Assembly: GCA_029851415.1 (NCBI GenBank) | Contig: CM056742.1 | Location: 91,378,748 to 91,442,747, forward strand | DNA: 64,000 bases | Source of the DNA: Eretmocerus hayati | Lineage: Eukaryota; Arthropoda; Insecta; Hymenoptera; Aphelinidae | Direction of reading: 5' to 3' | Shown here: one piece after another, positions 33,676 to 44,499 of the stretch | Layout: the number at the start of each line of letters is the position of its first letter | Numbering within the stretch: position 1 is the first letter of the stretch | Translations under genes and position numbers: made by a program | Notes under the pieces: model-generated | Databases searched by the model: none | What the model was told of the DNA's origin: nothing | The model's input: only the letters and a program-made list of their open reading frames with translations

Positions 33676-33954
33676 ACACAGAGATCGAGCCCCTTTCTCG
33701 CCCTAAAGCGATAAGGGGCAGCCTTCCTGGCGTACCTAGTAGTTTTTAGGTTAGAAATTCTTTGTATTCTGTTTTTAGATCACTATACTTTGCAATGCAC
33801 GTGGCTTGATCGTTATAAAGTTTGGAATCTCACTAATGAACACAGTTAAGCTTTCTCAGTCCAATTACACCAACATCGTACTCAATTATACGTAATTACT
33901 GTCAATACACATCGCAGTTCAACCATGCGCTTTCACGGCACGCGCCAAACTCTC
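33676..33954 (-). promoter_or_regulatory. LINE 5' untranslated region, likely internal promoter
   Basis: About 280 bp between the element 5' end (33954, next to the target duplication) and the ORF1 start. LINEs of this kind carry an internal promoter here; I infer this from position only and see no definite core element. Confidence 0.45.
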
Positions 33955-34075
33955 GGGGCCGGATTACGAACGAGCGCACGACGGCGCGCACGAGCGACCG
34001 CCATGTAAAAGGTATAGGGGACGGTAGAGTGGGGGTTCGCGCGCGCCGTCGTGCGCTCGTTCGTAATCCGGCCCC
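33955..34075. mobile_element. 121-bp miniature inverted-repeat element
   Basis: Perfect 35-bp TIRs (33955-33989 and 34041-34075; starts GGGGCCGGATTACGAACG) around a 51-bp core. The first 13 bp also occur at 27346-27358 because the LINE inserted inside this TIR and duplicated them. The element's own TSD is unclear: the left flank reads ctcca and the right flank aggggtg. No superfamily is assigned. Confidence 0.85.
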
Positions 34076-34208
34076 AGGGGTGTACCAAGAAAATCCGTCG
34101 TGGGACAACCAACGAATGAGGTCAAGGTAATACTTTTTCTTATACCTAAGATTAATATCATGTAAAATCAATGACTAATTATGATAATTATAAGTTATTT
34201 CCTCTTAT
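34076..34208 (+). other. Short unique flank
   Basis: Sequence between the miniature element and the giant inverted repeat, possibly the continuation of the exon-like block (see 27284-27345), then AT-rich DNA. No gene is identified. Confidence 0.3.
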
Positions 34209-34459
34209 AGAGTTGGTTGAAGGAACATTGTAGCACTGTTTCAGTCCAACCTTCCTCAACCGGATCGGGGAATTGGTTGCAATAAGAGTTACAGCCGCGT
34301 CACAGTAACGTTGTGCAACTGTTCCTGGAACATTAACTCTGTATCCACTCAGCAACATTGTCGAGTAGCGTGGCAAAGTACGTTATGGAAACCAACGTTT
34401 CAGTCCAAACTTTCTCCCTCTAAGCTTGAGGTTTGGTTGCAGGGGAAGTTGCATCAACT
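34209..34459 (+). repeat. Sat-D segment at left arm edge
   Basis: GTTGC/GCAAC-rich units (ggttgcaataagagttaca, aacgttgtgcaactgttcc) related to 36215-39982 but more diverged. The array stops where the 1.75-kb TIR element begins. Confidence 0.75.
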
Positions 34460-34754
34460 CCCTATTGGGAAGAATCATGAAATGCGCATGACATAAGATT
34501 ACGATGTCACATTTCCTAGAAAACATGAGTGATAAACTTGTCAATTCGTGACATGAGTCCGAAGGAGTAACATGACATCATGAAACCTTGCCAGGAACAT
34601 TTGTCGTGTAGTTTTGTCATGAATTTTCGTCATAATTTTCCGCGGCCTGAATCATGTCGTTGGCAATTGTCATGGGATTTTCTATTGTGCTTCAGGTGTA
34701 GCTATAGCGACCCGCACTCCGAGTAAGCTTTTAAACGCTCGCTACCTAACCTTT

Positions 34755-34870
34755 CTTGCTGGTCCCAAGGTAAGGTGTCGGACTTCGGATCGGAACTATC
34801 TAAAGTTCGTGGGTTCGTGACCCAGTCCCGGCCGAAATGTCCAAATTCGGACAAACTTGACCCAAATGTT
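34755..34870 (+). repeat. tRNA-Arg-like SINE head
   Basis: The sequence ggtcccaaggtaaggtgtcg then gacttcggatcggaac resembles the D-arm and TCG-anticodon stem-loop of tRNA-Arg; gtgggttcgtgaccc downstream matches a box B. The acceptor stem does not pair properly, so this is a retroposed, tRNA-derived SINE and not a tRNA gene. Its body probably continues towards 35820, interrupted by the hAT element. Confidence 0.6.
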
Positions 34871-34944
34871 CTTTTTTCTTTTCTTCATGGTATACCCTCA
34901 TTAATCGACTTTTCGTCCATACAACTGGCTTTTTCAGTTGCGAT

Positions 34945-35744
34945 TAGGGCTGCCACCGAGCTCGAGAATTTCTAGTTCTCGTCGAGCGAGATCGAGCGAG
35001 AACAAGAACGGAGGTCACCAGAATTCTCGTAAAATTAATTCTCGACGAGACGAGAAGCTTCCTGCGATTCTCGAGATTTCTCGCGAGAGTTCCATGATTC
35101 CAAAAATTGGATTGAGATAGAGGAATGAATATTAGAAAACATCTGCATTATGAACGAAGATACATACTACTTGGAAATATTGATGACATGATTTGGTAAC
35201 ACTACGCCTGTGCGAATGGAGCTCTTCAAATCTGAATGCATCGACCTGTTGATACATAAAAGAGCTCTCAAAGTGATATCATTCAAGGAACATCTCTGGA
35301 TAGTTACAATCAGAGACCCTTCAGAAAAAATAAGCGTGACGGAATGAACCCAGTTGCTTTTTCGAGAATGTTTCAGTACTCCTCTCACCCAGCTTCGAAA
35401 GCGAGGAGAAGCTACATCTCAGAACCGTTCTCATAAACTTTTCTGTCAAATCGCCAGATCGTATTTTCTATTCTATCGAAAACCATGTTGAATGCAACTC
35501 AACATGCTTCTTGATCAAATTGATAGCTTTTATCAACTACAGTTATACGTAGAACCGAACGCTATAGGTCAGTCAAAGATTCTGCCGAGAAGTCTCGTCA
35601 GAGGCCGAGAAATTTCTCGGCAAGACGAGATCACAAATTTTCGTTCTCGAGTCTCAAAAACCGAGGACGAGAACGAACTTAAATTTTTCTCGCCGAGACG
35701 AGAACATCCAAATTTCTCGGGTTTCTCGCTAGACGGCAGCCCTA
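34945..35744. mobile_element. 800-bp hAT-type non-autonomous element, left arm
   Basis: Ends TAGGGCTGCC...GGCAGCCCTA are typical of hAT elements, and the flanks are a perfect 8-bp duplication GTTGCGAT (34937-34944, 35745-35752). About 150 bp at each end are crowded with TCTCG/CGAGA motifs in both orientations. The middle has no transposase. Confidence 0.93.
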
Positions 35745-36214
35745 GTTGCGATCTAGACACAAATCCTGAGAAAATTATATATGGAGCCGAGTCGGCTGAG
35801 CTAACCCGGCTCCCTTAGGCAGGAAAAGCATGTGGAAAATTCGTCAATCCACGGCAAAAGATTATGACAAGGTCCCATGATGTGCCTCAAAGTATGTAAA
35901 AAATGTGTGAATTCATGACAGAAGATCATGACAAGGTCCCATAACATGCCTCGAAGTATGTAAAGAATTCGTAAATCCCTGACAAAAGTTCACGACAAAG
36001 TCCCATAACAGCTGCCCATGCCACGACCAAGGCCACGGGACATACGGAGAACCATGACGAAGATTCATGACAAATGTTCACGACAAGGTTTCATGATGTC
36101 ATGTTACTACTTCCGACTCATGTCACGAATTGACAAGTTTATTACTCATGTTTTCTAGAAGACATGACATTATGAATTGACGTCATGCGCATTACATGAT
36201 TTTCCCCGATAGGG

Positions 36215-39200
36215 CTCGTTAGCAATGTTTTATAGCAACATTCTCAGTGAATGTTAGAAATTGGTTGCGATGAATGGTGTAGCAACGTCTTAGCAACGTT
36301 TCTGCAACTCCCTATACAACACTGACCCGATCTTCTCTCGGCAGCGTTCCGAAGTACGTTGTAGAATCGTTGCAGCAAGGTTTCAGTCCAACTTTCTTTT
36401 CCCCAAGCTTGAGATTTGGTTGCAGTGAAAGTTGCAGCGACGTGTTGCCAACGTTTTATAGCAAACTTCTCCATGAATTCCAGAAATTGGTCGCAATGAA
36501 TGGTGCAGCAACGTCTTAGCAACGATTCTGCAACTTCCCATGTATCACGGACCCGATTCTTCTCGGCAACGTTGCAAAGTACGTTGTAGAATCGTTGCAG
36601 CGACGTTTCAGTCCAACCTTCTTCCCCCCAAACTTGGGATTTGGTTGCAGTCAAAGTTGCTGCGACGTGTTACCAACGTTTTATAGCAACCTTTTCGGTG
36701 AAGTTGAGAAATTGGTTGCGATAAATGGTGCAGCAACATCTTAGCAACGTTTCTGCAACTTTCCATGCAACACTGACCCGATCTTCTCTCGGCCCTCGGC
36801 AACGTTGCAAAGTACGTTGTAGAATCGTTGCAGCAACGTGTTAGCAACGTTCTCTAGCAACCTTTCCCTTGAAGTTGAGAAATTGGTTGCAATAAATGGT
36901 GCAGCAACGTCTTAGCAACGTTTCTGCAACTTCCCATGCAACACGGAACCGATCTTTTCTCGGCAGCGTTGCAAAGTACTTTGTAGAATCGTTGCAGTGC
37001 CGTTTCAGTCCAACCTTTTTCCCCCCAAACTTGGGATTTGGTTACAGTCAAAGTTGCTGCGACGTGTTACCAACGTTTTATAGCAACCTTTTCCGTGAAG
37101 TTGAGGAATTGGTTGCGATACATGGTGCAGCAACATCTTAGCAACGTTTCTGCAACTTTCCATGCAACACTGACCCGATCTTCTCTCGGCTCTCGGCAAC
37201 GTTGCGATGTACGTTGTAGAATCGTTGCAGCAACGTGTTAGCAACGTTCTCTAGCAACCTTTCCCGTGGAGTTGAGAAATTGGTTGCAATAAATGGTGCA
37301 GCAACGTCTTAGCAACGTTTCTGCAACTTCCCATGCAACACGGAACGTATCTTCACTCGGCAGCGTTGCAAACTACTTTGTAGAATCGTTGCAGTGCCGT
37401 TCCAGTCCAACCTTCTTCCCCTCAAACTTGGGATTTGGTTCCAGTCAAAGTTGCTGCGACGTGTTACCAAGGTTTTATGGCAACCTTTCCCGTGAAGTTG
37501 AGAAATTGGTTGCGATAAATGGTGCAGCAACATCTTAGCAACGTTTCTGCAACTTTCCATGCAACGCTGACCCGATCTTCTCTCGGCAACGTTGCAAAGT
37601 ACGTTGTAGAATCGTTGCAGCAACGTGTTAGCAACGTTCTCTAGCAACTTTTCCCGTGCAGTTGAGAAACTGGTTGCGATAAATGGTGCAGGAACGTCTT
37701 AGCAACGTTTCTGCAACTTTCCATGCAACACTGACCCGATCTTATCTCGGCAGTGTTGCAAAGTACGTTGTGGAATCGTTGCCGCAACGTTTCAGTCCAA
37801 CCTTTTTCCCTCCAAGCTTGAGATTTGGTTGCAGTGAAAGTTGCAGCAACGTGTTAGCAACGTTTTATAGCAACCTTTTCCGTGGAGTTGAGAAATTGGT
37901 TGCGATAAATGGTGCAGCAACATCTTAGCAACGTTTCTGCGACTTCTCATGCAACACTGACCCGATCTTCTCTCGGCAACGTTGCAAAGTACGTTGTAGA
38001 ATCGTTGCAGCAACGTTTCAGTCCAACCTTTTTCCCCCCAAGCTTGAGATTTGGTTGCAGTGGAAGTTGCAGCAACGTGTTAGCAACGTTCTATATCAAC
38101 CTTTCCCGTGAATTTGAGAAATTGGTTACAATAAATGGTGCAGCAACGTCATAGCAACGTTTTTGCAACTTCCTGTGGAACGTTGATCCGGAGAATCTTC
38201 AACAACATTGCACAATAGGTAATAGAAACGTTGCAACAACGTTTCTGTGCAACCTCTCCCGAGGATTTTGAGGTTTGGTTGCAAAAAAAATTGCAGCAAG
38301 GTCGATGCAACGGTGATGCAACTTCTCATGGTACGTTGCTCGAAGCCTTCCCTGCAACGTTGCATCGACCTTGCTGCGTCCTTTCTTGCAACCAAACCTC
38401 AAAATCCTCGGAAGAGGTTGCACAGAAACGTTGTTGCAACGTTTCTATTACCTATTGTGCAATGTTGTTGAAGATTCTCCGGATCAACGTTCCACAGGAA
38501 GTTGCAAAAACGTTGCTATGACGTTGCTGCACCATTTGATGTAACCAATTTCTCAAATTCACGGGAAAGGTTGATATAGAACGTTGCTAACACGTTGCTG
38601 CAACTTCCACTGCAACCAAATCTCAAGCTTGGGGGAAAAAAGGTTGGACTGAAACGTTGCTGCAACGATTCTACAACGTACTTTGCAACGTTGCAGAGAG
38701 AAGATCGGGTCAGTGTTGCATGAGAAGTCGCAGAAACGTTGCTAAGATGTTGCTGCACCATTTATCGCAACCAATTTCCCAACTTCACGGAAAGGGTTGC
38801 TATAAAACGTTGCTAACACGTTGCTGCAACTTCCACTGCAACCAAATCTCAAGCTTGGGGGAAAAAGGTTGGACTGAAACGTTGCGGCAACGATTCCACA
38901 ACGTACTTTGCAACACTGCCGAGATAAGATCGGGTCAGTGTTGCATGGAAAGTTGCAGAAACGTTGCTAAGATGTTGCTGCACCATTTATCGCAACCAAT
39001 TTCTCAACTTCACGGGAAAGTTTGCTAGAGAACGTTGCTAACACGTTGCTGCAACGATTCTACAACGTACTTTGCAACGTTGCCGAGAGAAGATCGGGTC
39101 AGCGTTGCATGGAAAATTGCAGAAACGTTGCTAAGATGTTGCTGCACCATTTATCGCAACCAATTTCTCAACTTCACGGAAAAGGTTGCCATAAAACCTT

Positions 39201-39982
39201 GGTAACACGTCGCAGCAACTTTGACTGGAACCAAATCCCAAGTTTGGGGGGAAGAAGGTTGGACTGAAACGGCACTGCAACGATTCTACAAAGTACTTTG
39301 CAACGCTGCCGAGAAAAGATAGGTTCCGTGTTGCATGGGAAGTTGCAGAAACGTTGCTAAGACGTTGCTGCACCATTTATTGCAACCAATTTCTCAACTT
39401 CACGGAAAAGGTTGCTATAAAACGTTGGTAACACGTCGCAGCAACTTTGACTGCAACCAAATCCCAAGTTTGGGGGGAAGAAGGTTGGACTGAAACGGCA
39501 CTGCAACGATTCTACAAAGTACTTTGCAACGCTGCCGAGAAAAGATCGGTTCCGTGTTGCATGGGAAGTTGCAGAAATGTTGCTAAGACGTTGCTGCACC
39601 ATTTATTGCAACCAATTTCTCAACTTCAAGGGAAAGGTTGCTAGAGAACGTTGCTAACACGTTGCTGCAACGATTCTACAACGTACTTTGCAACGTTGCC
39701 GAGGGCCGAGAGAAGATCGGGTCAGTGTTGCATGGAAAGTTGCAGAAACGTTGCTAAGATGTTGCTGCACCATTTATCGCAACCAATTTCTCAACTTCAC
39801 GGAAAAGGTTGCTATAAAACGTTGGTAACACGTCGCAGCAACTTTGACTGCAACAAAATCCCAAGTTTGGGGGGAAGAAGGTTGGACTGAAACGTCGCTG
39901 CAACGATTCTACAACGTACTTTGCAACGTTGCCGAGAAGAATCGGGTCCGTGATACATGGGAAGTTGCAGAATCGTTGCTAA
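36215..39982. repeat. Sat-D, GTTGC-rich tandem array around the palindrome centre
   Basis: Units share aattggttgcgataaatgg, gtgcagcaac, gcaacgttgcaaagtacg and tcagtccaacctt. Starts of the first marker (36487, 36713, 36887, 37111, 37285, 37499, 37673, 37899, 38125) give spacings of mainly ~226 and 174 bp, partly as an alternating 400-bp dimer. Orientation reverses at 38335. Short frames (60-136 codons) follow the unit and are not genes. Confidence 0.88.
38313..38357. other. Centre of the giant inverted repeat
   Basis: A 45-bp unpaired spacer between arms that pair from gatgcaacg / cgttgcatc outward. In single strands the arms would form a stem of about 4 kb. Confidence 0.9.
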
Positions 39983-39983
39983 T

Positions 39984-40604
39984 CCCTGCTGCAAAAGATC
40001 AATTGGGATGGATTGAAAACCAATCGAATCCTATCCGGATGAATACATTTCAATCGGTTCTATCATTCAACCGGCGAGAGCAGTATTGGAATTCAATGCA
40101 GATCAATCGAACAAAGACCCAATCAAGCTGAATCCTGAATTGTAGAATTGGGATCACAACTGCCAATAGAATTCTATACTGTTGATGAGAATTGATGTAA
40201 GCGAATATAATCCAATACTAGTATTCAGCATAGGTTCGGACACGAAAGGATGGATGGAAGATCTTTGCTGGTTCAATATGTTTTAATCAACCGATTCAGT
40301 ATTGGAATCAATCTAATTGAATAATGGATCTCGTCTCCCACTGCTCTATCGAGATCAATGCTTCAGAAAGTGATTCGATTCGCGAAACGATACTGATTGT
40401 CTATCCTAACCAATCCCAAATGACAGGATTGGATTTCACCTTTTGAACACTATATATTATTTCAACATTCCTCAATCGAACTGAATAATTCTCTGCAGTA
40501 CTGAGTGTATGATAACCTTGCCCTTTCCTATCCGTTTCAATCATGAATGGACAGATTCGAGTCGAATTATGCCTGGATCAATTCGAATCATCCCCCTATC
40601 ACCT
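39984..40604 (+). repeat. S2 left TIR and subterminal region
   Basis: The TIR (39984-40006) is followed by ~600 bp that are not tandem but contain scattered pieces of the family motif (gcagtattggaattcaatgc, attcagtattggaatcaatc). No coding region is visible. Confidence 0.7.
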
Positions 40605-43600
40605 ATTGCGCGATTGACAAATCGAGCTGAGTACTACGAAATCGGATTGAAATCGTGGATGCATGGTTAATCTATCCTTCCCAATACTCATAATCAGTAT
40701 TGAACTCCGCTAGATTTCATATATTTCAATCGAATCCAATACTGCTCAGCAGGATTAGAATGGCCTGAAGATGAGTTTTGCTATCGGTCTGGATCCTGCC
40801 AAGCAGCATTGAGTTGACTGAGTCAATCGATTCCAATGATAACCCAATTACTCACTGCGTGATTGACCAATCGAGCTGAATACTACAAAATCGGATTGAA
40901 ATCGTGGATGCATGGTTATTCTATCCTTCCCAATACTCACAATCCGTATTCGACTCCGCTAGATTTCATATATTTCAATCGAATCGAATACTGCTCAGCA
41001 GGATCGGTACGGCCTGCGGATGAGTCTCGCTATCGATTTCAATGATGACCCAATTACTCACTGCGTGATTGACCAATCGAGCTGAATACTACAAAATCTG
41101 ATTGAAATCGTGGATGCATGGTTATTCTATCCTTCCCGATACTCACAATCAGTATTGAACTCCGCTAGATTTCGTATATTTCAATCGAATCCAATACTGC
41201 TAAGCAGGATTGGAATGGCCTGAAGATGAGTTTTGCTATCGGTCTGAATTCTGCCAAGCAGCATTGAATTGACTGAGTCAATCGATTCCAATGATAACCC
41301 AATTACTCACTGCGTCATTGACCAATCGAGCTGAATACTACAAAATCGAATTGTAATCGTGGATGCATGGTTATTCTATCCTTCCCAATACTCACAATCA
41401 GTATTGAACTCCGCTGGATTTTATATATTTCAATCGAACTCAATACTGCTCAGCAGGATTGGAACGGTCTCGAGATGAGTTTTGCTATCGGTCTGAATCA
41501 TGCCAGGCAGCATTGAGAGGACTGCGTCAATCGATTCCAATGATGACCCAATCACTCACTGCGTGATTGACCAATCGAGCTGAATACTACAAAATCGGAT
41601 TGGAATCGTGGATGCATGGTTATTCTATCCTTCCCAATACCTACAATCAATATTGAACTGCGCTGGATTTCATATATTTCAATCGAATTCAATACTGCTC
41701 AGCAGGATTGGAACGGTCTCGAGATGAGTTTTGCTATCGGTCTGAATCCTGCCAAGCGGCATTGAATTGACTGAGTCAATCGATTCCAATGATAACCCAA
41801 TAACTCACTGCGTGATTGAAAAATCGAGCTGAATACTACAAAATCGGATTGAAATCGTGGATGCATGGTTATTCTATCCTTCCCAATACTCACAATCAGT
41901 ATTCAACTCCGCTAGATTTCATATATTTCAATCGAATCGAATACTGCTCAGCAGGATTGGTACGGCCTGCGGATGAGTCTTGCTATCGGTCTGAATCCTG
42001 CCGGGCAGCATTGAGTGGACTTTGTCAATCGATTTCAATGATGACTCGATCACTCACTGCGTAATTGACCAATCGAGCTGAATACTACAAAATCGGATTG
42101 GAATCGTGGATGCATGGTTATTCTATCCTTCCCAATACTCACAATCAGTATTAAACTCCGCTGGATTTCATATATTTCAATCGAATTCAATACTGCTCAG
42201 CAGGATTGGAACGATCTCGAGATGAGTTTTGCTATCGGTCTGAATCATGCCAGGCAGCATTGAGTGGACTGCGTCAATCGATTCCAATGATGACCCAATC
42301 ACTCACTGCGTGATTGACCAATCGAGCTGAATACAACAAAATCGGATTGGAACCGTGGATGCATGGTTATTCTATCCTTCCCAATACCTACAATCAATAT
42401 TGAACTGCGCTGGATTTCATATATTTCAATCGAATCCAATACTGCTCAGCAGGATTGGAACGGTCTCGAGATGAGTTTTGCTATCGGTCTGAATCCTGCC
42501 AAGCAGCATTGAATTGACTGAGTCAATCTATTCCAATGATAACCCAATTACTCACTGTGTGATTGACCAATCGAGCTGAATACTACAAAATCGGATTGAA
42601 ATCGTGGATGCATGGTTATTCTATCCTTCCCAATACTCACAATCAGTATTCAACTCCGCTAGATTTCATATATTTCAATCGAATCGAATACTGCTCAGCA
42701 GGATTGGTTCGGCCTGCGGATGAGTCTGTCTATCGGTCTGAATCCTGCCGGGCAGCATTGAGTGGACTTTGTCAATCGATTTCAATGATGACTCGATCAC
42801 TCACTGCGTAATTGACCAATCGAGCTGAATACTACAAAATAGGATTGGAATCGTGGATGCATGGTTATTCTATCCTTCCCAATACTCACAATCAGTTTTG
42901 AACTCCGCTGGATTTCATTTATTTCAATCGAACTCAATACTGCTCAGCAGGATTGGAACGGTCTCGAGATGAGTTTTGCTATCGGTCTGAATCATGCCAG
43001 GCAGCATTGAGTGGACTGCGTCAATCGATTTCAATGATGACCCAATCACTCACTGCGTGATTGACCAATCGAGCTGAATACTAAAGAATCGGATTGAAAT
43101 CGTAGATGCATGGTTATTCTATCCTTCCCAATACTCACAATCAGTATTAAACTCCGCTGGATTTCATATATTTCAATCGAATTCAATACTGCTCAGCAGG
43201 ATTGGAACGATCTCGAGATGAGTTTTGCTATCGGTCTGAATCCTGCCGAGCAGCATTGAATTGACTGAGTCAATCGATTCCAATGATAACCCAATTACTC
43301 ACTGCGTGATTGACGAATCGAGCTGAGTACTACAAAATCGGATTGAAATCGTGGATGCATGGTTATTCTATCCTTCCCAATACTCACAATCAGTATTGAA
43401 CTCCGCCAGATTCCGTATATTCCAATTGAATCCAATACTGCTGAGCAGGATTGGAACGATCTCGAGATGAGTTTTGCTATTGGTCTGAATCCTGCCAGGC
43501 AGCATTGGATTGACTGAGTCAATCGATTCCAATGATAACCCAATTACTCACTGCGTGATTGACCAATCGAGCTGAATACTACAAAATCGGATTGAAATCG

Positions 43601-44480
43601 TGGATGCATGGTTATTCTATCCTTCCCAATACTCACAATCAGTATTGAACTTCGCTGGATTTCATATATTTCAATCGAATCCAATACTGCTCAGCAGGAT
43701 TGGAACGGTCTCGAGATGAGTTTTGCTATCGGTCTGAATCCTGCCAGGAAGCATCGAGTCGACTGCGTCAATCGATTTCAATGATGACCCAATCACTCTT
43801 TGCGTCATTGATCAATCGAGATGAATACTACAGAATCCAGTTGAAATTGTGGGTGCATGGTTATTCTATTTCTCTCAATACTCACAGTCAGTATTGAACT
43901 CCTCTAGATTTCATACATCTCAATCGAATTCAATACTGCTGAGCAGGATTGGAACGGCCTGAAGATGAGTTTTGCTTTCGGTCTGAATCCTGCCAGGCAG
44001 CAACGAGTCGACTGCGTCAATCGATTTCAATGATGACCCAATCACTCATTGCGTGATTGGCCAATCGAGCTCAATACTATAGGATGGAATACCGATCGTG
44101 AAAAAGTGGTTTCTATCCTCCTGAATACTTACAATCGGTATCGAACTCCTCTGAATTCCATGTATTTTAATTGAATCCAATACTGCTGAGCAGGATTGGT
44201 ACGCTCTGAGGATGAGTTTCGCTATCGGTCTGGATCCTGCCGGGCAGCATTGAGTCGACTGCATCAATCTATTCCAATGCTGACCCAATCACTCTTCGCG
44301 TCATCGACTAATATCGAGATGAATACTACAGAATCGACTGGAAATCGTGGGTACATGGTTATTCTATCCTTCTCAATACTCACAATCAGTATTGAACTAC
44401 TCTAGGTTTCATTTATATCAATCGAATTCAATACTGCTGGGCAGAATTGGAACAGCCTGAACATGAGATTTGCTATTGGT
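40605..44480 (-). repeat. Sat-A array in S2, reverse orientation
   Basis: About 15 units of ~249 bp, one shortened to ~210 bp (40853 to 41063). Marker ctcactgcgtgattgaccaa is the reverse complement of the Sat-A marker at 1-7120. Units resemble each other more than they resemble the S1 array, consistent with local homogenisation. Confidence 0.9.
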
Positions 44481-44499
44481 CAGGTGAACGGGTTATAAG

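Larger units (their letters stand above)
27359..33954 (-). mobile_element. Full-length LINE with RNase H (I/LOA/R1-like)
   Basis: A 6.6-kb non-LTR retrotransposon on the minus strand with both open frames intact. It is flanked by a perfect 13-bp duplication (27346-27358, 33955-33967). The 3' end carries four GAA triplets (TTCTTCTTCTTC on the plus strand, 27359-27370), after a 3' untranslated region of about 237 bp. The 5' untranslated region is 33676-33954. An endonuclease-RT-RNase H arrangement with a C-terminal CCHC is typical of the I, LOA and R1 groups; I cannot choose between them. Exact TSD and unbroken genes indicate a young, possibly active copy. Confidence 0.9.
34460..36214. mobile_element. 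1.75-kb TIR element in left arm
   Basis: Begins CCCTATTGGGAAGAATCATG and ends as the reverse complement of CCCTATCGGGGAAAATCATG; about 190 bp of each end form an imperfect TIR rich in CATGAC/GTCATG. It interrupts Sat-D. CT lies on both sides of CCC...GGG, so a very short TSD is possible but not proven. Internal ~60-bp repeats (catgacaaggtcccat...) lie at 35830-36000. It hosts a tRNA-Arg-like SINE head and an 800-bp hAT-type element, and has no transposase. Confidence 0.8.
34209..38312 (+). repeat. Left arm of giant inverted repeat
   Basis: The outer end agagttggttgaagg at 34209 is the exact reverse complement of the sequence ending at 50920. Symmetry is continuous by eye through the TIR element, SINE and hAT element and the Sat-D array, to the 45-bp centre at 38313-38357. 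The left arm holds about 171 bp around 37100-37280 that the right arm lacks, and it lacks S2. Confidence 0.93.

Noticed and set aside
33902..34171. 89-codon minus-strand frame across the miniature element
   Set aside because: It runs through the element TIRs and is explained by their GC-rich composition.
34755..34870. Functional tRNA-Arg gene
   Set aside because: Box A and B are recognisable but the acceptor stem does not pair and the T-arm carries changes; it fits a SINE head.
36244..40131. Reading frames of 60-136 codons in Sat-D
   Set aside because: They repeat with the 174/226-bp unit on both strands and mirror each other across the palindrome.
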